Assembly: GCF_030316825.1 (NCBI RefSeq)
Contig: NZ_JASZYU010000004.1
Coordinates: 496,001-560,000, forward strand
Length of the DNA: 64,000 nt
Direction of reading: 5' to 3'
Origin: Variovorax fucosicus
GTDB lineage: Bacteria; Pseudomonadota; Gammaproteobacteria; Burkholderiales; Burkholderiaceae_C
The notes below the pieces were generated by a model. That model ran no database searches. It was not told the origin of the DNA and was given only the letters and a program-made list of their open reading frames with translations. Position 1 is the stretch's first letter; every line of letters begins with the position of its first letter. This document shows, piece after piece, positions 39,338 through 46,974 of this stretch. A program made the position numbers and the translations under genes.

Positions 39338-39973
39338 ATGAATGCCGACGCCGAAGATCGCCTGCCCCAGCACCTGCTCGACGCCATCGCGCCGCACGGC
39401 CTGACGCGCGCGTTCCCCGCCAACGCGATCCTGATCAACGAGGGCGACAGCACCGACTCGCTCTACATCCTCCTCCGCGGCCGGGTGAAGATCTATGCCA
39501 GCTCGGACGAGGGCCGGGAGCTGGTGCTCGCCGAACATGGCCCGGGCGAGTATTTCGGCGAGCTCACGATCGACGGCGCGCCGCGCTCGGCCTCCATCAA
39601 GGTGCTGCAGGCCTGCACCTGCCGCGTGGTCCAGGGTTCGGAGTTGCGCCAGTTCCTGTCGGACCATCCCGACTTCGCCATGCACCTGACCCACAAGCTG
39701 ATCCGCACCGTGCGGCGCCTGACCGAACAGGTGCGCAGCCTGGCGCTGCAGGACGTCTATGGCCGCATGGTGCGCGTGCTGATGGAGCTGTCCGAGCCGG
39801 AGGGCCCCGAGCGCGTGCTGCGCCACAAGCTGACGCAACAAGACATCGCCGACCGCGTCGGCTCCTCGCGCGAAATGGTCAACCGGGTGATGAAGGAGCT
39901 GAGCGCCGGCGGCTACATCGGGCAACGGGATGGCCGGCTGGTGATCCTGCGCAAGCTGCCGGCGGCCTGGTAG
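39338..39973 (+). CDS. Crp/Fnr-family transcription regulator, CRP-like
   Basis: A 211-residue regulator with an N-terminal cyclic-nucleotide-binding domain and a C-terminal winged helix. The phosphate-binding cassette FGELTIDGAPRSASI has E75 and R83 in the positions that bind cAMP in CRP. The recognition helix SSREMVNRVMKEL keeps R178-E179 and R183, equivalent to R180, E181 and R185 of CRP. FNR-type N-terminal cysteines are absent. GGAGG precedes ATG 39338, and GATAAT at 39308 is a possible -10 box. The neighbouring cyclase is a plausible source of its ligand. Confidence 0.9.
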   Translation: MNADAEDRLPQHLLDAIAPHGLTRAFPANAILINEGDSTDSLYILLRGRVKIYASSDEGRELVLAEHGPGEYFGELTIDGAPRSASIKVLQACTCRVVQGSELRQFLSDHPDFAMHLTHKLIRTVRRLTEQVRSLALQDVYGRMVRVLMELSEPEGPERVLRHKLTQQDIADRVGSSREMVNRVMKELSAGGYIGQRDGRLVILRKLPAAW

Positions 39974-40100
39974 AAGCACTCTCTTCAATCGAGGATCACC
40001 ACGCTGATGCGAAACCGGGCTCACATCCTTTTAAGGGTGATATCGACAATGCGCAAGTCGTACTCACCTGATTCCGCTGCCGTTTCGGCGCGTTGCTGAA

Positions 40101-41156
40101 ATGACCGCACCCGCCTTGTCACGGCGTTGTCTCGTGCTGGCTGCGCTCGCGGCCCCGGCGGCTTGGGGCTTGCCGCCGCGCACGCTCACATTTCCGCGCG
40201 ACTACGGCAGCCACCCCGAACTGCGCACCGAGTGGTGGTACATCACCGGCCATGTGGCTGCGGGCACACGCGGCTTCGGCTTCCAGGTGACGTTCTTCCG
40301 CTCGCGTGTCGACGAGACGCAGGGCATGCGCTCGGCCTTTGCGGCGAAGCAGCTCGTCTTTGCACACGCCGCCGTGACCGACCTGGCCGGCGGCAGGCTG
40401 CTGCACGACCAGCGCATCGCCCGCGCCGGCATGGGTGTGGCCGAAGCCTCTGAAACCGACACCCGTGTGCTGCTGCGCGACTGGTCGCTCGGCCGCGAGG
40501 CCGACGGCTACCACGCGCGCATACCGGCCGGCGAATTCACGCTCGACCTGCACTTTGCGCCGACGCAGCCGGTGCTGCTGCAGGGCAGCGCCGGCCTCTC
40601 GCGCAAGGGGCCGGACGAGGCACAAGCGAGCTACTACTACAGCGAGCCGCAGCTTGCCGCCAACGGCCGGCTCACGCTGCGCGGCCAGACCTTCGAGGTG
40701 CGCGGCACCGCCTGGCTCGACCATGAATGGAGCGAAGCGTTGCTGCACCCCGAGGCGGTCGGCTGGGACTGGATCGGCATGAACCTCGCCGACGGCAGCG
40801 CGCTTACCGCCTTTCACCTGCGCCGCAAGAGCGGCGGCGCGCTCTGGGGCGGCGGCTCGTTTCGCACGGCCGATGGCACGCTGCGCGTGTTCGCGCCGGG
40901 CGAGGTTGTGTTCGAGCCGGTGCGCGTGTGGAAGAGTCCAACCAGCCAGGCCGCCTACCCGGTCGAATGGCGGCTGCAGACGCCGGCCGGCCGCTTCACG
41001 GTGAAGGCCTTGCTCGACGACCAGGAACTCGACAGCCGCAGCTCGACCGGCGCGATCTACTGGGAGGGCTTGAGCGAACTGCTCGATGCCGGCGGCAAGC
41101 CGGTCGGCCGCGGCTATCTGGAGATGACGGGCTACGCGCAGCCGATCAGGCTGTAG
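40101..41156 (+). CDS. AttH/CrtC-type lipocalin-like domain protein
   Basis: A 351-residue secreted protein with a short signal peptide (SRRCLVLAALAAPAAWG). The family motif RTEWWYITGHV, then GFGFQVTFFRS, YYYSEPQL and WLDHEWSEALL, define the lipocalin-like AttH/carotenoid-hydratase-like family. AttH genes normally follow an FtsX-type permease, in systems thought to move lipids or lipoproteins. Here the permease ends 6.5 kb upstream, with other genes in between. The gene ends 11 bases inside the convergent lactonase gene. Molecular function is uncertain. Confidence 0.85.
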   Translation: MTAPALSRRCLVLAALAAPAAWGLPPRTLTFPRDYGSHPELRTEWWYITGHVAAGTRGFGFQVTFFRSRVDETQGMRSAFAAKQLVFAHAAVTDLAGGRLLHDQRIARAGMGVAEASETDTRVLLRDWSLGREADGYHARIPAGEFTLDLHFAPTQPVLLQGSAGLSRKGPDEAQASYYYSEPQLAANGRLTLRGQTFEVRGTAWLDHEWSEALLHPEAVGWDWIGMNLADGSALTAFHLRRKSGGALWGGGSFRTADGTLRVFAPGEVVFEPVRVWKSPTSQAAYPVEWRLQTPAGRFTVKALLDDQELDSRSSTGAIYWEGLSELLDAGGKPVGRGYLEMTGYAQPIRL

Positions 41157-42081
41157 CGCCCTGCGTGTTCACGTACAGCGCATAGAGCGACTGGCTCGCC
41201 GCCATGAACAGCCGGTTGCGCGCGCGGCCGCCGAAGCACAGGTTGGCGCAGCGCTCGGGCAAGGCGATGCGGCCGATCGGCGTGGCGTCGGGCGCGAACA
41301 CGAGCACGCCGTCGTGGCCCTCGCCGGTGCCCCAGCCGGCCCAGAGATTGCCGTCCACGTCGCAGCGAAAGCCGTCGGGCTGGCCGCCATCGACCGCCTC
41401 GAAGAACACGCGATCGTTGACGAGCCGTTCGCCATCGTCGGCCAGATCGAACACGCGGATGCGGCGCGGGTCCGCACCCGACTCGACCACATAGAGGAGG
41501 CGCTCGTCGGGCGAGAAGCACAGGCCGTTGGGCCGGTTCACCGCACTGCTGGCGACGGTTGCCTTGCCCGTCCTGCCGTCGACGCGGTAGATGTTGGTCG
41601 GCAGCTCCTGCGCGGCCGCGAAACCTTCGTAGTGGCCGAGGATGCCGAACGGCGGGTCGGTGAACCAGATCGAGTCGTCGGACTTCACCACGATGTCGTT
41701 CGGCGAATTGAGGCGCTTGCCGTCGAAGCCGTCGCAGATCACCGTGATGCGGCCGTCGTACTCGGTGCGCGTCACGCGCCGCGTGCCGTGCTCGCAGCTC
41801 AGCAACCGGCCCTGGCGGTCGCGCGTGTGGCCGTTGGCGAAGTTGGACGGCTGGCGGAAGGTGCTGACCGCGCCGCTGGCCTCGTCCCAGCGCATCACGC
41901 GGTCATTGGGAATGTCGCTCCACAGCAGGCCGCGCTGGTCGCCGAACCAGACCGGCCCCTCGGCCCAGCGAAAGCCGGTGGCCAGCCGCTCGATCGCGGC
42001 ATTGAACATGAGGTACGGCGCAAAGCGCGGATCGAGCACCTCGAAGGCCGGATCAGGGTAGCGGGATGCGGGCTGCCACAT
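41146..42081 (-). CDS. SMP-30/gluconolactonase-family lactonase (second copy)
   Basis: A 311-residue lactonase-type propeller. E41 (WAEGPVW) and the asparagine of LNSPNDIV are metal ligands; FTDPPFG and PDGFRCDVDG are family blocks. It is the last gene of the branched-chain-type ABC importer operon, with its start overlapping the livM stop by one base (TGATG). That placement suggests the importer carries a lactone or a precursor of one rather than an amino acid. It is divergent in sequence from the copy at 5720-6649. Confidence 0.9.
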   Translation of the reverse strand: MWQPASRYPDPAFEVLDPRFAPYLMFNAAIERLATGFRWAEGPVWFGDQRGLLWSDIPNDRVMRWDEASGAVSTFRQPSNFANGHTRDRQGRLLSCEHGTRRVTRTEYDGRITVICDGFDGKRLNSPNDIVVKSDDSIWFTDPPFGILGHYEGFAAAQELPTNIYRVDGRTGKATVASSAVNRPNGLCFSPDERLLYVVESGADPRRIRVFDLADDGERLVNDRVFFEAVDGGQPDGFRCDVDGNLWAGWGTGEGHDGVLVFAPDATPIGRIALPERCANLCFGGRARNRLFMAASQSLYALYVNTQGATA

Positions 42082-43067
42082 CAGGCGCTCCTGCCGCGGC
42101 GGCGGTCGATGAAAGCGATGATTTCACCCATGATCCCCTTGCGGAACGCCAGCACGCAGATCACGAAGATCAGGCCCGTGACCATGGTGACCGACTCGCC
42201 CAGCGTGTTGAACCAGTCGATCGACGTGACGCGCGCCAGGAAGTTGCCGAGGTCGCCGATCTTGTTCTCGAGCAGCACCACCACGGCCGAGCCGACCAGC
42301 GGCCCCGAGAGCGTACCGAGGCCGCCGACCAGCGTCATCAGGATGACCTGGCCCGAAGCGGTCCAGTGCACATCGGACAGCGACGCGAAGCCCAGCACCA
42401 GTGTCTTGAGCGAACCGGCCAGGCCCGACAGCGCGGCCGAGATCACGAAGGCCAGCAGCTTGAAGCGGTTGACGTCGTAGCCCAGCGAGATCGCACGCGG
42501 CTCGTTTTCCTTGATGCCCTTGAGCACCTGCCCGAACGGTGAATGTACGGTGCGCGCGATCAGCAGGAAGGCCGCGACCACGACCACCAGCGCCACGTAG
42601 TACATGGTGAGGTCATTGCGCAGGTCGATCAGGCCGAACAGCTTGCCGCGCGGCACGCTCTGCAGGCCGTCTTCGCCGCCGGTGAACGGCGCCTGCAGCG
42701 CGACGAAATACATCATCTGCGCCAGCGCCAGCGTGATCATCGAAAAGTAGATGCCCTGGCGGCGGATCGCGAGCCAGCCGAACACCAGCCCCAGCGCCGC
42801 GCCGAACAGCGTGCCGGCGAGCAGGCCGATTTCAGGCGTCAGGCCCCAGATCTTGATGACGTGGCCGGTCACGTAGGCCGAGCCGCCCAGAAAGGCGGCA
42901 TGGCCGAAGGACAGCATGCCGGTATAGCCCAGCAGCAGGTTGAAGGCACAGGCGAACAGCGCAAAGCACATCACCTTCATCACGAACACGGGATAGAGGC
43001 CCATGAACGGTGCGGCGACCAGCGCCAGCAGCAGCGCCGCATAAACGACGAGCGATATTTTCTTCAT
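42081..43067 (-). CDS. livM: Branched-chain-type ABC importer permease LivM
   Basis: A 328-residue permease with eight to ten hydrophobic segments. Family blocks include LLLGYTGMLSFGHAAFLGGSAY at the start and the EAA-like loop LKGIKENEPRAISLGYDVNRFK facing the ATPases. ATG 43067 is 5 bases after the livH stop; a GTG overlapping that stop is an alternative start. It forms the channel with LivH. Substrates of this family include amino acids, urea, and aromatic or other carboxylates. Confidence 0.9.
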   Translation of the reverse strand: MKKISLVVYAALLLALVAAPFMGLYPVFVMKVMCFALFACAFNLLLGYTGMLSFGHAAFLGGSAYVTGHVIKIWGLTPEIGLLAGTLFGAALGLVFGWLAIRRQGIYFSMITLALAQMMYFVALQAPFTGGEDGLQSVPRGKLFGLIDLRNDLTMYYVALVVVVAAFLLIARTVHSPFGQVLKGIKENEPRAISLGYDVNRFKLLAFVISAALSGLAGSLKTLVLGFASLSDVHWTASGQVILMTLVGGLGTLSGPLVGSAVVVLLENKIGDLGNFLARVTSIDWFNTLGESVTMVTGLIFVICVLAFRKGIMGEIIAFIDRRRGRSA

Positions 43068-43072
43068 TGACT

Positions 43073-43948
43073 TCACTTCTCGCTACCGAACAGGCCAGCG
43101 GGGCGAAGCAGGAGCACCACCACCATGATGGCAAAGACCACCGTGGACGAAGCCTCGGGATAGAACACCTTGGTGAGGCCCTCGATCACGCCGAGGCCGA
43201 GCCCGGTCAGGATGGCGCCCATGATCGAGCCCATGCCGCCGATCACGACCACCGCGAAGACGATGATGATGAGGTTCTGCCCCATCAGTGGCGAAATCTG
43301 GATCACCGGCGCGGCAAGCACACCGGCGAACGCGGCCAGCGCAACGCCGAAGCCGTAGGTCAGCGTCACCATCAGCGGCACGTTGATGCCGAAGGCCTCG
43401 ACCAGCCGCGGGTTCTCGGTGCCGGCGCGCAGGTAGGCGCCCAGGCGCGTTTTCTCGATCGCATACCAGGTGGCGAAGCAGACGACCAGCGACGCCACGA
43501 CCACCCAGGCGCGGTAGTTCGGCAGGAACATGAAGCCCAGGTTGGTGCCGCCGCTGAGCGCCTCGGGCGTGCTGTAGGCCAGGCCGGAGACACCATAGAC
43601 GGAACGGAAGCCGCCCTCGATCAGCAGCGTCAGGCCGAGCGTGAGCAACAGGCCGTAGAGATGGTCGAGCTTGTAGATCCAGCGCAGCAGCAACCGCTCG
43701 ATCAGGACGCCGAACACGCCCACGATCAGCGGCGCCACTGCCAGCATCACCCAGTAGTTGACGTTGAAGTAGTTCATCGCCATCCACGACAGGATCGCCC
43801 CCATCATGAACAGCGCGCCGTGCGCGAAGTTGATGACGTTGAGCAAGCCGAAGATCACCGCCAGCCCGAGGCTCAGGATCGCGTAGAACGACCCGTTGAC
43901 CAGCCCCAACAGGAGCTGGCTCAACAAGGCGGGCATTGAAATGTTCAT
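43073..43948 (-). CDS. livH: Branched-chain-type ABC importer permease LivH
   Basis: A 291-residue permease, of typical LivH length. GLLNVINFAHGALFMMGAIL near residue 35 and the cytoplasmic loop RAGTENPRLVEAFGINV near 175 are the family hallmarks. It lies between the binding-protein gene and livM; a 143-base gap with strong hairpins separates it from the former, which may let the binding protein be made in excess. Confidence 0.92.
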   Translation of the reverse strand: MNISMPALLSQLLLGLVNGSFYAILSLGLAVIFGLLNVINFAHGALFMMGAILSWMAMNYFNVNYWVMLAVAPLIVGVFGVLIERLLLRWIYKLDHLYGLLLTLGLTLLIEGGFRSVYGVSGLAYSTPEALSGGTNLGFMFLPNYRAWVVVASLVVCFATWYAIEKTRLGAYLRAGTENPRLVEAFGINVPLMVTLTYGFGVALAAFAGVLAAPVIQISPLMGQNLIIIVFAVVVIGGMGSIMGAILTGLGLGVIEGLTKVFYPEASSTVVFAIMVVVLLLRPAGLFGSEK

Positions 43949-43980
43949 CGTGGAAACGAAGTTCAGAAAGGCAACAAAGA

Positions 43981-44072
43981 CTTCGCGCAGGGGCCGCAGC
44001 GCACGGCCGCCCGAAGCGGCCGGCCCGCCCCCCGGTCAGGGGGGTTGGCGAAGCGACACGCAGTGCGCGAAG
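43981..44072. repeat. Nested hairpin element between livK and livH
   Basis: An outer inverted repeat (43981-43989 with 44064-44072, nine of nine) encloses two further perfect hairpins: GGCCGC/GCGGCC (44005-44010, 44016-44021) and CCCCCC/GGGGGG (44028-44033, 44039-44044). The style matches a common intergenic element of Comamonadaceae, from memory. Located after the binding-protein gene, it may protect that mRNA or damp read-through. Confidence 0.8.
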
Positions 44073-44091
44073 ACTGGGGGGCGAGCAACAG

Positions 44092-45288
44092 CTACTTCCA
44101 GAGAGCGCAGGTGCTCTCTTCCTTGGTGGTGTAGACCTGATCGCCCGGCACCTTCTTGATGATCTTCAGCAGATCCCACGGGCCTTTGGATTCCGACGGC
44201 TTCTTCACTTCGGCCAACAGCATGTCGTGCACCATGCGGCCGTCGGCACGGATCACGCCCTTGGCATAGAAGTCGTTGATCGGCGTTTTCTTGAGTTGCG
44301 CCATCACCTTGTCGGCGTCGGTCGACTTCACGGCCTCGACCGCCTTCAGGTAGGCCATGGTGGCCGAGTAGTCGGCAGCCTGGATGTCGGTCGGCTTGTT
44401 CTTGGTCTTGGCCTCGTAGCGGGCGGCCCACTTGCGCGATTCGTCGTCGGCGTCCCAATACCAGCTGGTGGTGTGCAGCAGGCCCTGGGTGGCTTGCAGG
44501 CCGAGGCTCTTCACGTCGGTCAGGAACACCAGCAGGCCGGCGATCTTCATGGTCTTGTCGATGCCGAATTCCTTGGAGGCCTTCATCGAGTTGATGAAGT
44601 CGCCGCCGGCATTGGCCAGGCCCAGCACCTGCGCCTTGGAGTTCTGCGCCTGCAGCAGGAAGGACGAGAAGTCCGACGCATTGAGCGGCGCCTTGACGCC
44701 GCCCACCACGTTGCCGCCCTTGGCCTTGACCACCTTGGTGGTGTCGGCTTCGAGCGCGTGGCCGAAGGCGTAGTCGGCCGTCAGGAAGAACCAGCTCTTG
44801 CCGCCGGTATCGACCACCGCACCGCCGGTGCTCTTGGCCAACGCGACGGTGTCGTAGGCGTAGTGCACGGTGTAGGGACTGCACTGCGCGTTGGTCAGCG
44901 CCGAGGTGGCCGCGCCGTTGGTGAAGAACACGCGCTTCTTCTCCTGCGCCACCTTGGCCGTGGCCAGCGCCACGCCCGAGTTGGTGCCGGCAAAGATCAT
45001 CGTCGCGCCTGCGGTGTCGATCCACTCGCGCGCCTTCGAAGCGGCGATGTCGGGCTTGTTCTGATGGTCGACGCTCAGGATCTCGACCGGCTGGCCGAGC
45101 ACCTTGCCACCCATGTCGTCGATCGCCATCTGGATGGCGGTCTGGCCGCCCTTGCCTTCCAGGTCGCCGTAGAGGCCCGAGAGGTCGCTGATGTAGCCGA
45201 TGACGACCTTTTCTTGCGCCTGCACCGCGTGGCTGGCAAGGCCTGCGGCCGCGAGCACGAGGGCGATGGCTTTGAGTTGTGTTTGCAT
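44092..45288 (-). CDS. livK: Branched-chain-type ABC importer binding protein
   Basis: A 398-residue Leu/Ile/Val-type periplasmic binding protein. The signal peptide ends at about residue 24 (SHAVQA-QEKVV). The first lobe starts VVIGYISDLSGLYGD, followed by GGQTAIQMAIDDMGG and VDHQNKPD, which are family blocks. GGAGA precedes ATG 45288. Its distance from canonical LivJ/LivK and the operon lactonase make a non-amino-acid ligand likely. The symbol marks the family position only. Confidence 0.88.
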   Translation of the reverse strand: MQTQLKAIALVLAAAGLASHAVQAQEKVVIGYISDLSGLYGDLEGKGGQTAIQMAIDDMGGKVLGQPVEILSVDHQNKPDIAASKAREWIDTAGATMIFAGTNSGVALATAKVAQEKKRVFFTNGAATSALTNAQCSPYTVHYAYDTVALAKSTGGAVVDTGGKSWFFLTADYAFGHALEADTTKVVKAKGGNVVGGVKAPLNASDFSSFLLQAQNSKAQVLGLANAGGDFINSMKASKEFGIDKTMKIAGLLVFLTDVKSLGLQATQGLLHTTSWYWDADDESRKWAARYEAKTKNKPTDIQAADYSATMAYLKAVEAVKSTDADKVMAQLKKTPINDFYAKGVIRADGRMVHDMLLAEVKKPSESKGPWDLLKIIKKVPGDQVYTTKEESTCALWK

Positions 45289-45345
45289 GATGTCTCCTGG
45301 GGTGGGTTGACGATTCAACGGGGAAAACGGGGGTGGCGCGCGGCG

Positions 45346-46056
45346 CTAGACGCCGAGCAGCTCGCTGAGCACAGGCATCTTGGCTTCCAGGTCTTTCGCG
45401 GCGAAGGCCTCGACCATGCGACCGTGCTCCATCACGTAGAAGCGGTCGGCCAGCGGCGCTGCGAAGCGGAAGTTCTGCTCGACCATCACGATGGTGTAGC
45501 CCTTGTTGCGCAACGTGTGAATCATGCGGGCCAGCGCCTGCACGATCACGGGCGCAAGGCCTTCGGAGATCTCGTCGAGCAGCAGCAGCCTGGCGCCGGT
45601 GCGCAGGATGCGCGCGACCGCAAGCATCTGCTGCTCGCCGCCCGACAGTCGGGTGCCCTGGCTGTTGCGGCGCTCGGCCAGGTTGGGAAACATGGCGTAG
45701 ATCTCGTCGACCGACATGCCCTTGTCGGGGCCCTTGAGTGCGGGCGGCAGCATCAGGTTTTCTTCGGCCGAGAGGCTCGCAAAAATGCCGCGCTCTTCGG
45801 GGCAGTAGCCGATGCCGAGGTGCGCGATGCGGTGCGTCGCCATGCCGATGGTTTCGGTGCCGTGCACCTTGATGCTGCCCTTGCGGCTGCCGGTGAGGCC
45901 GAGCACCGCCCGCATCGTGGTGGTGCGCCCTGCCCCGTTTCGGCCCAGCAGCGTGACGACTTCGCCCGGCTGCACGACCATGTCGACGCCATGCAGCACG
46001 TGCGACTCGCCGTACCAGGCGTGCAAGTCCTTGATTTCGAGCGCGGGGACAGCCAT
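45346..46056 (-). CDS. livF: Branched-chain-type ABC importer ATPase LivF, Walker A variant
   Basis: A 236-residue ATPase with the LivF layout: signature LSGGEQQMLAVARIL, Walker B LLLLDEISEGLAP and switch MVEQN. The Walker A sequence is GRNGAGRTTT: the invariant lysine is arginine (R44), read from codon CGC on the minus strand. LivG beside it keeps the lysine. The heterodimer may therefore have one impaired ATP site. ATG 46056 shares one base with the livG stop (TGATG); the TTG upstream is less likely. Confidence 0.9.
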   Translation of the reverse strand: MAVPALEIKDLHAWYGESHVLHGVDMVVQPGEVVTLLGRNGAGRTTTMRAVLGLTGSRKGSIKVHGTETIGMATHRIAHLGIGYCPEERGIFASLSAEENLMLPPALKGPDKGMSVDEIYAMFPNLAERRNSQGTRLSGGEQQMLAVARILRTGARLLLLDEISEGLAPVIVQALARMIHTLRNKGYTIVMVEQNFRFAAPLADRFYVMEHGRMVEAFAAKDLEAKMPVLSELLGV

Positions 46057-46826
46057 CAATGTGCTCCCTGCAACTGGCCGTCGGTGGTGCCCATGTAGGC
46101 CTCCATCACCAGCGGGTTGTTCGACACCTGCTCGTACGGCCCCTCGGCCAGTACCGCGCCGCGTTGCAGCACCGTGATGGTGTCGGCGATGGTCGACACC
46201 ACGCTCATGTTGTGCTCCACCATCAGGATGGTGCGACCGGCTGAAACGCGCTTGATGAGTTCGGCCACGCGGTGCACGTCTTCATGGCCCATGCCCTGCG
46301 TGGGCTCGTCGAGCAGCATCAGCTCGGGCTCCATGGCCAGCGTGGTGGCGATCTCGAGCGCGCGCTTGCGGCCGTAGGGCAGGTTCACGGTCTGCTCGTC
46401 GGCGAGGTCTTCAAGGCCGACTTCGGCCAGCAGCTCGCGCGCACGCGCATCGAGCGGCTTGAGCGACTTTTCGCTCTTCCAGAAGTGGTACGAGGTACCG
46501 AGTGCGCGCTGCAATCCGAGCCGCACGTTCTCAAGCAAGGTCAGATGCGGAAACACCGCCGAGATCTGGAACGAGCGGATGATGCCGCGCCGCGCGATCT
46601 GCGCCGGACGCTCGCTGGTGATGTCCTGCCCGTTGAACAGGATCGTGCCGGAGGTCGGCTCGAGAAACTTGGTGAGCAGGTTGAAGCAGGTTGTCTTGCC
46701 TGCACCGTTGGGACCGATCAGCGCATGGATCGAACCGCGCTGAACCGCCAGATCGACCTTGCTGACCGCAGTGAAGCCCTTGAATTCCTTGGTGAGCTGG
46801 CGTGTTTCGAGAATGATGTCGCTCAT
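46056..46826 (-). CDS. livG: Branched-chain-type ABC importer ATPase LivG
   Basis: A 256-residue ATPase, first gene of the importer operon. Walker A GPNGAGKTT with K44 is intact; FQISAVFPHLTLLENV is the Q-loop region, the LivG-type signature is LPYGRKRALEIATTLA, and Walker B is LMLLDEPTQGMGHED. The C-terminal tail (GPYEQVSNNPLVMEAYMG) is LivG-like. The 148 bases upstream hold no clear consensus promoter; TAACAT on the minus strand near 46905 is a weak candidate. Confidence 0.92.
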   Translation of the reverse strand: MSDIILETRQLTKEFKGFTAVSKVDLAVQRGSIHALIGPNGAGKTTCFNLLTKFLEPTSGTILFNGQDITSERPAQIARRGIIRSFQISAVFPHLTLLENVRLGLQRALGTSYHFWKSEKSLKPLDARARELLAEVGLEDLADEQTVNLPYGRKRALEIATTLAMEPELMLLDEPTQGMGHEDVHRVAELIKRVSAGRTILMVEHNMSVVSTIADTITVLQRGAVLAEGPYEQVSNNPLVMEAYMGTTDGQLQGAH

Positions 46827-46974
46827 CTCGCGCGGTCGCCGGGTTTCTGGCAGGAAGTGTCGGTCATGCAGTTCGTCTGTGCGCGCCCTGATTGAACGCG
46901 GACGGATGTTAGGCGCCCCCCGATACCCTTCCTACTGGGGCAAATGCCTATGCTGCACTGCAACCTTGGCGCGT

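Noticed and set aside
33555-40100. Direct repeats or integrase marking the ends of the suspected inserted block
   Set aside because: I compared both boundaries by eye and saw no convincing direct repeat, transposase or integrase, so insertion rests on gene order only.
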